Below are positions 10,149-21,745 of a stretch of 52,921 nt of DNA, in pieces; positions within the stretch are counted from its first letter, which is position 1; each line of letters begins with the position of its first letter. The position numbers and the translations under genes were made by a program. The stretch comes from Welwitschia mirabilis. Lineage: Eukaryota > Gnetophyta > Gnetopsida > Welwitschiales. Under the pieces are notes generated by a model. It had not been told where the DNA came from and ran no database searches. It saw only the letters and a list, made by a program, of their open reading frames with translations. The stretch is from the NCBI GenBank assembly GCA_051453625.1, contig JBOZIK010000001.1:23274546-23327466 (forward strand), read 5' to 3'.

Positions 10149-12462
10149 CCTCTTATCACTAACTCAAAAAGTTTCTTGCTAATTTCTGTATTTTCTAGGA
10201 TAACTTTTAGTTTCTCTATTTTGTTTTTTTGTATTTCTATATTTTCTTCTTTATTTTGATTTTGATTTAGTACCTCTACTCATTTCTCTTTATATTTTCT
10301 ATTATCCTCTTAGATTTTCATGTATTTCTCATGCATACTTCATACATTCATGTATATCTCTTGAGAATATTCAACATTAAGTGGTAAAGGTGCATTATTA
10401 TGCATGAAAGTAATAAAATCTTATTATTATTCTATATACTTTACATTATAATTCTTGGATAGGGATAAACTTTTTAACATATCTATTAAGATGTCCTTCC
10501 TATTGGAGGGAGGTAATTACAACCTTTTCCTCTCCTAACATAGTTCATTTTCTAGCTATGAAATGCTATTTTAAGCATCTAAAAAGAATAGGTGGATATA
10601 GGAAGTATCCAGTTAATTAGTTAACTTTTATTCTAAATAAGATTTTTCATCTTGTAATATGTTCACATGTAATTTCCAAAACAAGTTANNNNNNNNNNNN
10701 NNNNNNNNNNNNNNNNNNNNNNNNNNNNNNNNNNNNNNNNNNNNNNNNNNNNNNNNNNNNNNNNNNNNNNNNNNNNNNNNNNNNNNNNNNNNNNNNNNNN
10801 NNNNNNNNNNNNNNNNNNNNNNNNNNNNNNNNNNNNNNNNNNNNNNNNNNNNNNNNNNNNNNNNNNNNNNNNNNNNNNNNNNNNNNNNNNNNNNNNNNNN
10901 NNNNNNNNNNNNNNNNNNNNNNNNNNNNNNNNNNNNNNNNNNNNNNCTTTACATTATAATTCTTGGATAGGGATAAACTCTTTAACATATCTATTAAGAT
11001 GGCATTCCTATTAGAGGGAGGTAACTACAACCTTTTCCTCTTCTAACATAGTTCATTTTCTAGCTATGAAATGCTATTTTAAGCATCTAAAAGGATAGGT
11101 GAATATAGGAAGTATCCAGTTAATTGGTTAACTTTGATTCTAAATAAGATTTTTGATCTTGTAATATGTTCACCTATGATTTCCAAAATAAGCTAGTTTT
11201 TCCTTACAAAACTCATTCTCTAATTTAAAAATTTCTTTTTTTGTTTCAGAGGTAGATTTTATTGAAGCTATTGAGATTATGACAACTCTATAGTTAAAGA
11301 ATTGATAGCTAAACATAAAGAATCAATCTTGTAATCTTCTATTAATTTTGAAAATGTGGTTGAACTAGACTAAGAAAGAATTTTCTATAATGTGAAGGAG
11401 TCTATTGGCTCTTTAAAATTTTTCCTCATGACCTTGCTATGAAGAAGGGGCCTATTGACTAAAATTATGAATACCATGCACTCAACGTGAGTTAGAACAA
11501 ATAATTCTATACTATTTTTATTCCTACAAAAGATTGAAAAACATTTTTCCAAAGTAGAATTCTTTTAATCATTGAAGAGAATTCTAATCCAATATTCATT
11601 GATTTTGTGACATTTTCATTTTGAAGTTCGTTTTACAAATATACTTAAATAAAGTTTTATAAATATAGATATTCTTAATGATGGGATCTCAAATGACATC
11701 GATGGGATCTCAAATGACATCGATTGGATAAATCCCTTAAATAATCATACCTTTTTATTTGTTAATAATGGGACTAAATTGAAGGATATGATTATAGTGA
11801 TCATAAAAGCCTTTGGATCCCTAGTTTGATTAATATCTACTTGCATCCTTGTTGGTAATACTTCCAAAGTGTTTAAATTAGAAATGAGTATCATCTTTAC
11901 TATTTGCTTCTAAAATACTCCTTTCTCCAACATATAACTTCAAAATATTTCTAGTATCTTCTAATGTTACTTGTAGGTCAATGTTGCTAACTCATGAAAA
12001 TAAAGTAAAATGATCATCAGAAGTAGATAGATCTTTATAGAACTCATAAATTTCTTCATTACTATAATTCTTAGATAATGTTAACTAGTTTTACCATTGT
12101 AATTTCATAACACTATTTTTTTAGTCTACTGAAACTTGAATTTTCAAAAAATTTTATGGAATTTAAATGGGAATGATTTTGATTTATATTAAAAACAATG
12201 AATAATCTAGGGTTAGCTTTGGAGTTTAAACCCTTCTTGCACAAGGCATTCATATAAGAAATTTAATAAAAACCTCAAGCCTTCCCTCATGTTTAATATT
12301 CATGCATCTTAGGAAAAAAAACCATAACAATGCACTTGAAAAAAAATTTGTATAGTAATAGTGAGTAAAAGCAAATGACTAAGAGTAATTAAGAACACAA
12401 TGAGTATTTTTTATTTCTAAAAATGTGTAGCAACTAAAATAGGAAATTACCTTTGAAGCCAT
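10149..12462 (-). pseudogene. Unrecognised 3' ORF of an Athila-like element, copy 1
   Basis: The minus strand from about 12462 reads MASK and later NINQNHSHLNSIKFFENSS, YSNEEIYEFYKDLSTSDDHF, LQVTLEDTRNIL, NHILQFSPIINK and GIYPIDVI. It then gives a Lys/Glu-rich, coiled-coil-like stretch (KLENEFCKEKL in one frame, PLPLNVEYS later). Stops and frameshifts are frequent. A second copy lies at 24300-26050 on the same strand, directly upstream of an LTR, so the ORF sits after integrase, where Athila elements carry a third ORF. I do not recognise the product. The N-terminal half loosely resembles the broad class of plant retroelement proteins labelled putative plant transposon protein. I see no transmembrane segment. 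The copia element interrupts its C-terminal end at 10148. Confidence 0.6.
10439..11190. repeat. Duplicated flanks around the gap 10689-10946
   Basis: About 250 bp from 10439 recurs from 10947, starting ctttacattataattcttgg. Differences are mainly C/T and G/A. It lies inside the unrecognised 3' ORF, so the real ORF is shorter than its apparent length. Confidence 0.85.
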
Positions 12463-13597
12463 CTTTTTATACCTTTTTTTAACCCTTGGTTCACATGTCC
12501 CTTGGTTGACAGCTTATTGAAGGAGTCTTTGATTAAATTGAAGGACCTTTAAACATGATACTATATAAATACAGTTTTACTTTATTAATTTGCGAGAGAG
12601 CTCAATAGCTACTAGCTACTTGAAAAGGGTCTTTGAGCTCTTCCTAATTTTTCATTTCTTAGAGTTTTAAGGGGCCATCAAGTAACTAGGAGTTACTCAA
12701 AGAGGATTTTTAGATCTTTTCAGAGAGTCTTTGAATCGATGGAAAGGGATTTAAGATAAACTTAAATCATAAGTAGAATGTAAGCCTTGGAAAAGAATTA
12801 AAATCTTTACTTTTCCACATTTACATTAGACAAAGTTCAAATAGGGTCTTTGAGATCTTTGTCAAAGATATGGTGGAATAATAAGGATCAAAACATAACT
12901 CATCTTTTAAAATGAAAAATAGAACAAAGTTAAATGGGGTTACATATTTATCAATGGGTCTTCAATAGAGGGTGCATGACCTTTTCTAATGTGGTGCGAA
13001 TTAAGATAATAATCCATGATTTTGAGTATGTAATAGGTACTTGTTATACAAAGTCATATTTTTAAAGGAATCTTTAAAGGAGAGAATATTTCTCATCAAA
13101 TAGGTCTTCAATGGAAAGAATATTCTTATCTAAAGATCATATCCAAAGGAGTTTTCGAGAGGTTAATCATTCTTATTTAATGGAGTTCAGTGAAGGGTCC
13201 TTTAATAGATTCAATAAAGAGATTCTTTGAAAAAAGACTTAATAATATTTAATGCTTTGGTTTAAGTATGCTAAATATTAGATTTTCATCTTCATATTTG
13301 TTTTTAGTTCATGCTAAATCTTTTAATTTTATACTCATTTAATTTCTATTTTAGCTTATTAAAAATATCTTGAAATAAACTTACCTTCATCATACAAATT
13401 CACATAGAAAGATTGTATGTAAAACCTCCATGGCTTTCAATTTTTAAGATTTTTTGACTTATCCTTTAACTTCTTCTCTAATGAAGAAAGTTAAAAGATA
13501 CTTGTTTAGTGTAAAAAGTTTTTAAATTGAAATGAATATTACTAGTATTAGAGAGATATCGTTCTAAGTAATAGTTAAGTTCATGTATTCTCCATAA
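12463..13597. other. Non-coding stretch with repeated GTCTTTGAG/GTCTTCAATGG words
   Basis: No coding sequence is recognised. Between about 12510 and 13225 words such as gtctttgagctctt, agtctttgaatcgatgg, ggtctttgagatcttt, gggtcttcaatagag and ggtcttcaatggaaag recur at irregular spacing. The pattern resembles the degenerate motif arrays found in some LTRs. It may be a non-coding part of the surrounding gypsy element or a separate LTR fragment. Confidence 0.4.
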
Positions 13598-13945
13598 TTT
13601 CTTTCCTACAAAACTATTGCTAATGTTCTATTAGCTTTGGATGATATCCTTCATGAGCATGAACTTAACAAATTCTGTCATGGAGAAATTGCACCTTGTT
13701 TTGGTTTTATAGTCTATTACTTAGTAATTGAGTATCTTAGGATATGAGACTTTAAGTTAAGGGCTTTCTTAATTAATGAACTTAATAGATATGATGCATC
13801 TCTAGGTTGTTTTGTTAGCCAAATTTGAGAGTTAGAACAAAGGATTCAGCAAATGAAGGGTAGTAGTCTAGGTTTAAATCTCTTAGCCCTTTATTTTGAT
13901 TAGGTTTACCTAAGAAGATGGATTACTTGGGATGATTCATCTTAT
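13598..13945 (+). pseudogene. Unrecognised protein relic, 116 codons with three stops
   Basis: One plus-strand frame runs 116 codons with only three stops (TGA, TGA, TAG) and no frameshift. It includes VLLALDDILHEHELNKFC, AFLINELNRYDASLGCFV, ELEQRIQQMKGSS and VYLRRWITWDDSS. The composition is that of a soluble protein with a short helical, possibly coiled-coil part. The stops are of the kind made by C-to-T or G-to-A change. It lies in opposite orientation to the elements around it. I do not recognise the family. It could be a retroelement accessory ORF or a captured host fragment. Confidence 0.4.
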
Positions 13946-14539
13946 TAAAGATTTTTGATTTATCACTCATTTGAAATAAGGATTTTAATAGACACATTAA
14001 ATCACTTGCATCTATTGCCAACTAGTACATCTTTTAGCTAGATGAAGTCAAGAATAAAGAACAAGTTTAAGGGTCATTTTTATTAGTTAGAATTTTATTC
14101 TTACTTATTCTCCTTTCTATACAACAAACATTGTTATAGAAGTAATAAGTTATTCAAAACTACTACTATGAAAAAACAATTGTTCATTATGATGACTATC
14201 TCTTACTTTAGTACTTATTTCTATCTTGGTATAATAAAACTTAGTACTTAATTGACTTTTTTTTATTATAAACCTTATTTCTTCAATATGGAATAAATAT
14301 GCTTAATTGAATACTATAAATTATTGAGAAAAGTGTACTAATGTTGTTATTCCTTTATTCATTCCTTAGCACATTTAACTTGAAGATAATATTAATGACC
14401 ACATATACCTCAGATAACACCTAAAGAATAATTGTTCATTTATAATTTAAATTCAAGGTAGTTTTTAGTATTAAAAAACACTTATAATGAGATGACTGTA
14501 GATACTGTCAAAAGGATTTAAACTTGCAGGGTTCTTTAT
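13946..14539. other. AT-rich stretch, nothing recognised
   Basis: No open frame, domain motif or clear repeat was seen on either strand. Confidence 0.6.
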
Positions 14540-15452
14540 CTAAACCATAACCAACTAATCTTTTGATGGAGTTCTCATAGCTATCTTATTACATTGTCAA
14601 AGTTTCCTCCAGGGAATATCTATCCCCGTGTCCTTATGATAGGCAATTTCTCTNNNNNNNNNNNNNNNNNNNNNNNNNNNNNNNNNNNNNNNNNNNNNNN
14701 NNNNNNNNNNNNNNNNNNNNNNNNNNNNNNNNNNNNNNNNNNNNNNNNNNNNNNNNNNNNNNNNNNNNNNNNNNNNNNNNNNNNNNNNNNNNNNNNNNNN
14801 NNNNNNNNNNNNNNNNNNNNNNNNNNNNNNNNNNNNNNNNNNNNNNNNNNNNNNNNNNNNNNNNNNNNNNNNNNNNNNNNNNNNNNNNNNNNNNNNNNNN
14901 NNNNNNNNNNNNNNNNNNNNNNNNNNNNNNNNNNNNNNNNNNNNNNNNNNNNNNNNNNNNNNNNNNNNNNNNNNNNNNNNNNNNNNNNNNNNNNNNNNNN
15001 NNNNNNNNNNNNNNNNNNNNNNNNNNNNNNNNNNNNNNNNNNNNNNNNNNNNNNNNNNNNNNNNNNNNNNNNNNNNNNNNNNNNNNNNNNNNNNNNNNNN
15101 NNNNNNNNNNNNNNNNNNNNNNNNNNNNNNNNNNNNNNNNNNNNNNNNNNNNNNNNNNNNNNNNNNNNNNNNNNNNNNNNNNNNNNNNNNNNNNNNNNNN
15201 NNNNNNNNNNNNNNNNNNNNNNNNNNNNNNNNNNNNNNNNNNNNNNNNNNNNNNNNNNNNNNNNNNNNNNNNNNNNNNNNNNNNNNNNNNNNNNNNNNNN
15301 NNNNNNNNNNNNNNNNNNNNNNNNNNNNNNNNNNNNNNNNNNNNNNNNNNNNNNNNNNNNNNNNNNNNNNNNNNNNNNNNNNNNNNNNNNNNNNNNNNNN
15401 NCAAAGTTCCCTCTTTGAAATATCTATCCTAGTGTACTTATGATAGGAAATT

Positions 15453-15458
<6 letters not shown>
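14540..15458. repeat. Element 3'-region repeat, duplicated around the gap 14654-15401
   Basis: A 56-bp segment at 14597-14653 recurs at 15402-15457 across a 748-N gap, with several differences. A related segment lies at 50290-50404. Shared words are gttctcata, then aggaaa/agggaa, then cttatgataggaa. In both places it lies about 400 bp beyond the end of a minus-strand gypsy integrase, so it is probably part of the 3' non-coding region or LTR of these elements. Confidence 0.6.

Positions 15459-15488
<30 letters not shown>
15453..15488. repeat. Compound microsatellite (TC)9(TA)9
   Basis: Nine TC units are followed directly by nine TA units. The array begins inside the right copy of the gap-flanking repeat. 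The left copy stops at the gap after only a few TC units, which may be why the assembly broke here. Confidence 0.95.
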
Positions 15489-15839
15489 ACTTCCTTTTTC
15501 TTTAATACAATAGTAATAACTACACTTGTACTCTACTTTACATATATTTAGGTATTCTCTCTCTTCTGTAATCCTTCCTTTTTCAAAATCTACTTTTTTT
15601 ATGTTAAAAATCAATCCATGTTCAAAATTTTACAAAATAAGAAAATGTTCACTTTTATTTTTTAAAGCATTAGTCTTATTATCATTATCACCTAAATTTT
15701 ACACTAATATTTTTAGGGGTAGGATCCTTTCTTCCTATAAGATTTTCCTAATGTTTTTAATAGAGAAATCCCCTTACTACATGTTTTAATCATATGTCCA
15801 TTAACTTGATAATTTTCTTAGCTCATTATTAAATATTTC

Positions 15840-16985
15840 CACTACCGTATTGGATAATATTAATAGTATAAGGTTTTATCCATTTTTAAATATTCTTTTT
15901 ATTTATTGATATGTATTTATAATCAAATAATAATACTTCATCACCTATTGTAAAGTTAGTTTTTCATATCTTTCTATCATGGCATGTTTTAATTTTTTGT
16001 TGTACTAGCTGTTTCCTACTCTTTCCTCTTATTCATATTTTGAATTCATTTCTCTTATGCTTTGGGGATATTGTAAACTAATTGTTTAGCTAATTTGTAA
16101 TATTTAATTTTTAGCTTAGTAGGTAAGGTTACTATTTTTCCATAGACTAGTTCATTAGAAAAGAAACCTATGCTACATTTTCATGTTATCCTATAGGTCC
16201 ATAATGCTTTGTTAAGTTTAAATCCCAATCAATTATTTTAATATTAACATTCTTAGTTATGATTCTATTCAACTCCTTGTTTGTAACCTTTACCTAATCA
16301 TTGGATTGAGGATGGTAAGCAAAAGAAAGCTTATGATAAATCCCAAATTTTGATAAAATTTTTTCAAAGGTATGGCTACTAAAATAAGTTCCCCTATCAA
16401 ATATAAAAATTCTTAGCATACCAAATCTATAAAAAATGTTTTTTAGTAAAAATGTGATGAAAATTTTGGTAGAACACTTAAGGATAGTCTCAGCCTAAGT
16501 CCATTTAGTGAAATAATTCACACATACCATTACGTATTATTTTCATAAAACTTAGAGTTGATGGAACCAGTAAAATCTATTACCTAAATATCAAAAGATT
16601 CAAATTCTTAAATTTATTGTTGAGGTATTTTTATGGTTTTAGACCAACTTCCTTTCTCTTTGACATCTATTACAACTCTTAGCATGATTGAATGCATCCT
16701 TAAAAAGATTTATCAATAATATCCTATACATAATATTTTCATGGCAACACTCTTTTCTCCATAGTGGCCACTTCCTTCTGATAATTGAAATGTTTTTAAT
16801 ATTTCTCTTTGATCCTTCTCTTCTGCATGCCTTCTAATGATGTTATCTTTACACATCTTGGATAAGGTTTTATATTCCCATAAGTAATCATTTGCTTCTC
16901 TTAACAATCTTTTTCTATCATAATAAGTTAGATTAGAAGGGAATTTTTTGCTTACTAAGAATTTAATCATGTACACAAACCATAG
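15840..16985 (-). pseudogene. Gypsy integrase, Athila-like (decayed)
   Basis: An open stretch at 16976-16713 reads MCKDNIIRRHAEEKDQREIL and GSGHYGEKSVAMKIL, the zinc-binding N-terminus. FKDAFNHAKSCNRCQRE follows and supplies the CxxC. The core shows FTKWT, IFITFLLKNIFYRFGMLRIF, IFDRGTYFSSHTFEKIL and FAYHPQSND, with the middle catalytic Asp in FDRG and a YHPQ block. The C-terminal part reads ALWTYRIT, NELVYGKIVTLPTKLKIKYY and VLLFDYKYISIN. Stops and frameshifts are spread through the domain. There is no chromodomain. Confidence 0.9.
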
Positions 16986-17049
16986 AGATTACTAGATATC
17001 ATTTATATAATCACTAGGAGAATTATTTTTTATATCACTTTTTCCACAT

Positions 17050-17440
17050 TATCTAGAAATTCTAACCTTGATAAATGGTTAACAATTATATTTTTCACTC
17101 CTTTTTTATCTATTGTTTAAAATTAAATTTTTTCATAAGAAGAATCCATTTGATTGTTCTAGAGTTAGCTTCCTTTTTATTCATTAAAAATCATACAACA
17201 CTATGATCAGTGCAGACTTTAACTTCATAACACATAATGTAGTATCTAAATTTTTTAATGCTATCACCATAATAAGCATTTATTTTTTTCTCCACTCTAT
17301 AATTTATCTAAATTGGGTTAAGATTCTTACTAATGTGAGCTATGACACAGGGCTTGTTATTATCATCCTTCTGTTCATGGAATACTTCTATAGAAAATCT
17401 AAAGGCATTAGTTATAACATGAAAAGATTTACTCAAATTG
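17050..17440 (-). pseudogene. Gypsy RNase H (decayed)
   Basis: The minus strand gives HSVV, then NKKEANSRTIKWILLMKKFN, matching the plant gypsy word KKDAKPRLIRWILLLQEF near the end of RNase H. A degraded DHLSRLE follows. It sits between RT and integrase. Only the C-terminal half is clear. Confidence 0.78.
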
Positions 17441-18260
17441 ATTTTTTATAAAATAGGGAATTTTGATAGTTTATCCTTTAAAATTTTAAAGGCCTCCTCA
17501 CACTCTTGAGTCCACTCATAAAACATGCCTTTTTGTAAAAGTTTGTTTAATGATTTAGCAAATTTTTCCAAAATTAGCAATAAACCTTCAATGTTATCTA
17601 ACATGATTTGCAAAGGATAAAACTCTTTTAATTTGAGAGGACCTAAGATTCCTTGAGCTAATTTTATATTTTTTCCATTTGTCTTAATTTCTTTTATAAA
17701 TATTATATGTCCTATAACAATCTCCTTTGTAACCATAAGATAGCTTTTAGACCAACTTAGTTTTAAATTATTTTCCTTACATCTAACAAGTACAACTTCT
17801 AATCTCTTAAGATCTTATTAAAAATTATTTTTAAAGGTTGAAAAATCATCTATAAACACTTATACTAATTTCCAAATACAACTTAAAATAGACTGTTAAC
17901 TAATCTTTGAAATGTGGCTAGGGCATTACATAAGTCAAATAGTAGCACTTTAAAAGCATAGATTTCCCACTTATAGATGAAGATAGTTTTTGCTTAATCC
18001 TCAAGTATAATAGGAACTTGATTATATCCACTATACCCATCCAAAATATCTTAATATTGATGGCCTAAAATTCTCTTTAAGACATGTTCAACAAAGGATA
18101 AAGGAAAGTGATCTTTATAAGTTTGTAGAATTTAGCAATCTAAAGTCTATGCATATTCTCCATTTGTTCCTTTTTTTGGCATAACTTGTATATGGCTTAT
18201 CTATTTTAAATATGATATAGAATACATAAAACCTCCTTTTAACAATCTTAATGTCTCTTA
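17441..18260 (-). pseudogene. Gypsy reverse transcriptase (decayed)
   Basis: The minus strand reads CIDFRLLNSTN, KDHFPLSFVEHVLKRI, then DILDGYSGYNQVPI and LFDLCNALATFQR, matching plant gypsy RT blocks (CVDYRxLN, FPLPFID, DGYSGYNQI, PFGLCNAPATFQ). The catalytic word reads VFIDDFSTF at 17845-17856, with both Asp retained. The open frame 17736-17446 covers the last RT block and the connection to RNase H (WTQECEEAFKILKDKL). One frameshift lies in the first block and several stops follow. The catalytic pair is intact in an otherwise dead gene. Confidence 0.9.
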
Positions 18261-18619
18261 TCTAATAACTTCTTGTATTTAAGGATTACACCTTCTTTCT
18301 TATTACCTAATAGTTTTAATTATATTATCTAAATATATTTAATGCTAATATATAGTGATTTCTGTTCCTGTTATATCTGCATAAGTCTAATAAAAAGCTT
18401 ATATCTTTTGATGAATACTCATTTTAATTTCCTATTTTGAGAATGAGTAAGTTTATCATTTATAATCGATGGTCTATTTTTCCTTGATCTTAATGTATTC
18501 TAATCTTTTTGTAGAGGTGGCTTTTTAATATCCTCTTCCTCATCCATATGTTCTATAGTTAAGAAATAGTTTTTATTACCTTCATCTTGATCCTTTAATG
18601 TTTCTTAGACTACTAGCAT

Positions 18620-19060
18620 CATAATCAAATTTGCACCTTTATCGTTATTATTAAAAATGGGGTATTCAATTTCAACCTTAGCTAATATCTTGATTTGTTG
18701 GATAAGAACCTTTAGACTGATCCCTATGACTCGATTCCTTCAATAAACAGTTACATTAGCTATTGCTATTTGTGGTCCTCCCAATATGATGGAATGGGTA
18801 TTACCTTTAGTTTTCGTTATTACCAAATCCACAAAGTACCCAAATCCTAAAGTTCAACAGAAGTTTTTTCCATGATATCCACAGGCTTTATTGCTAGTCC
18901 GTCTACTAGATATACTTGCCCTTAAGAAGGTATCAATTTATAACTTTCTAATTGTTCATAAGTTTCATAGGAGAGGACATTGATGCTAGCTCCTAAATCT
19001 ACTAATGTTTATATCTTATAAGATCCTTCTACTATAATATCAACTACTAGGATATCTAGA
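18620..19060 (-). pseudogene. Gypsy aspartic protease (decayed)
   Basis: The minus strand reads LVDLGASINVLSYETYEQLE, with the active-site DLGAS at 18999-18985. This matches the Athila/Tat form DLGASINLMP. Further on IILGGPQIAIANVTVY corresponds to ILGRPFLATANA, and KVEIEYPIFNN ends the domain. The active-site Asp is kept, but stops and one frameshift interrupt the frame. Confidence 0.88.
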
Positions 19061-19079
19061 TCATTGTATTGTAAGACCT

Positions 19080-21697
19080 AATTTCTTTGTAAAGCTTAAT
19101 TAGAAGCCTAAGATATTTAGTCCCTTTTATTCATTTTTAATTTGTATTTTTTACTTTCCTTTTCTTTTCTTTGTTTTTTCTTCTCTTGCTTTTGCAAAAA
19201 TCCTTCATTTATTTTTAATAAAGAGGGATATCTTTCAACATTCTAATCAAAGGTAAGAAAATACTAGTGTCTTCAGGTGCTTTATCAAAATATTCCACAT
19301 ATTTTTTCCCTCTTCCTAGGGTCTTTTATCATTTTACTTCTCATTGGAAAGGGTAGTATATCCTATTTTGTTAAGACTTTTGACTTTTACATGAATTTTA
19401 AATTGACTATTCTTTAGTGATCATTTTCTTTAACCTAGTTTCAACAACCTTGTAACCTACTTATCTAAGGTTTGGTCAAGGTTGAGCTCATATTATAGTT
19501 TTTCGGGTTTTTTTTTCCTTTATTATAATTCAGATGACTAGTATCCCTTCTTCGTTTCACTAGATTCTATAATAATCATATTGTTATTTCCTTTTTATTA
19601 AAGAAATATCTACATAGAATTCTTTATTCTATTTTTTTCACTTCCTAGTTTGGTATAGGTATGCTTTCTTTATTATATGAGTGTACTGTTAGGGTTATAA
19701 TCAATTTTGTTAATGTCTAACCATTCTACAAAAGTATACATGCAAGAACAATCTATTGCTTAATGATTATCCTCATTATAATACTTGCAAGTCTCGTGTT
19801 CTTATTTCTATTTTAATCTATTTACTTCTTTTGTTAAGGTTTTTAGTTTCATATTAGTTTCCTTCAATAATTTTTTATGTTTTATTTCTACTTTAGATTT
19901 TGCCTGAATTTCATTTACTTTTTTTTTTTACTTTTTTTCATTTTGATTTTATTCTTAACTTATCCTATATAGTTTATCAATACCCTCCTTAATTTACTGA
20001 ATTTTTCTATTTCTAATACTCCCTCCATTGGGTATNNNNNNNNNNNNNNNNNNNNNNNNNNNNNNNNNNNNNNNNNNNNNNNNNNNNNNNNNNNNNNNNN
20101 NNNNNNNNNNNNNNNNNNNNNNNNNNNNNNNNNNNAGGTAACAAAATACTGGTGTCTTCAGGTGCTTTTTCAAGATATTCCACATATTTTTTCCCTCTTC
20201 CTAGGGTCTTTTATCATTTGACTTCTCATTGGAAAGGGTAGAATATCCTATTTTGTTAAGACTTTTGACTTTTACATGAATTTTAAATTGACTATTCTTT
20301 AGTTATTATTTTCTTTAACCTAGTTTCAATAACCTTGTAACCTACTTCTCTGAGGTTTGGTCAAGGTTGAGCTCATATTATAGTTTTTTGGGTTTTTTTT
20401 TTCCTTTATTATAATTTAGATGACTAGTATCCCTTCTTCGTTTCACTAGATTCTATAATAATCATATTGTTATTGCCCTTTTTATTGAAGAAATATCTGC
20501 ATAGAATTATTTCTTCTATTTTTTTCACTTCCTATTTTGGTATAGGTAAGCTTTATTTATTATACAAGTGTACTATTAGGGTTATAATCAATTTTGTTAA
20601 TGTCTAACCATTCTACAAAAGTCTACATGCAAGGACAATCTATTTCTTAATGATTATACTCACTATAATACTTGCAAGTCTCGTGTTCTTATTCCTATTT
20701 TAACCTATTTACTTCTTTTGTTAAGGTTTTTAGTTTCATATTAGTTTCCTTAAATAATTTTTTATGTTTTATTTCTACTTTAGATTTTTCCTGAATTTCA
20801 TTTACTTTTTTTTTTTCTTTTTTTCATTCTGATTCCATTTTTAACTTATCCTATATAGTTTATCAATAGCCTCCTTAATTTACTAGAATTTTCTATTTCT
20901 AATACTCCCTTCATGGAGTATATCTAATTTTTATAAGGTATCACTCCTTAATCCTCTTAATAAAGGTCTCATTCTTTCTCTGAAATTTATCTCATAGTTT
21001 GGGCATTTTGTTATTATAATCTAATATCTATCTATAAAATCATGAGTTATTTCATTCTCTTTTTGTTTTATGTTTAAAATTAAACTCTTAATTTTCAATA
21101 GCTTTTACAGGTTGATATTTACATATAAAAGCTATGCTAAGGGCATTATAAGTCTTAAACATATGATTTGAAAGATGTGAAACCATAACTAAGCATCCTT
21201 TTTAAGTAAAAAAGAAAAATATCTTAAAAAATTAGATTTAGCTATTAGATAATTAGCTCTATAGAAGAAGTAAAAAAGGCTCAAGTATAACATTGGTTCT
21301 TCTTCTTTAGTTTCCTAAAAGGTTGAAATATTAGTTGATTTTCTCTAGGGTTTTTAAAATTGAAGGATTTACAAGTTTTGAAGTAGTGAGGAAATAATAA
21401 TTAATGCTTAAATTATAGAGTTCATTAGTTATTCTTTACCCTAATACAGTCCTGTAGTCAAGGTAGAAGTTTTCTTTATGGTTTAGGCTTGAATTATCAA
21501 GTTAGATTTTTTTTGTAAATCCTCTTAAATCCTTCTTAAGGTTATCATGTCTTCTATGAGATCATAGGGATCTATTGTTATCCAAACTGTAGTGTCAGTT
21601 TCTTCATCCAACTTATATTTTTTAGGATTTTGGACATATCTTTCTTTTTCATCTATCCAACTTTCTTGCCTATCTTTTATTAACAAAGCCTTCATCA
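19080..21697 (-). pseudogene. Gypsy gag (decayed; length inflated by a gap duplication)
   Basis: Starting at an ATG pair near 21697 the minus strand reads KALLIKDRQESWIDEKERYV, KKYKLDEETDTTVWITIDPY and DLIEDMITLRRI. This is a 56-codon open stretch before the first stop. The middle part reads HDFIDRY, ITKCPNYEINFRERMRPLLR and KEAIDKLYRI, matching the Athila/Tat capsid core. A degraded knuckle CKYYNEDNH, stop, AIDC appears twice because of the gap duplication, followed by TFVEWLD. The start was chosen as the first ATG after the PBS that opens a coding-like frame. Confidence 0.75.
19250..20920. repeat. About 785-bp duplicated flanks around the gap 20036-20135
   Basis: 19250-20035 recurs as 20136 to about 20920, both beginning aggtaa.aaaatact.gtgtcttcaggtgc (dots mark the differing bases) and ending near aatactccct. 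By eye they differ by a few percent. The duplicated part is gag-protease spacer of the Athila-like element, including the knuckle. It is one of the longest gap-flanking duplications here. Confidence 0.9.
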
Positions 21698-21727
21698 TGA
21701 TGGTCTTTAAAAAATTATGAGTCTATC

Positions 21728-21744
21728 CTCCTTCTAGTACCAAA
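21728..21744 (-). other. Putative primer-binding site of the Athila-like element
   Basis: On the minus strand TTTTGGTACTAGAAGG directly follows the LTR end (CTTATCA, 21746). A TGG at this position is what a tRNA 3' CCA end would pair with. The tRNA cannot be named from the decayed sequence. Confidence 0.5.
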
Positions 21745-21745
21745 A

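Noticed and set aside
15453-15488. Microsatellite as a regulatory GAGA-type site
   Set aside because: A simple (TC)n(TA)n slippage array explains it, and no gene is next to it.
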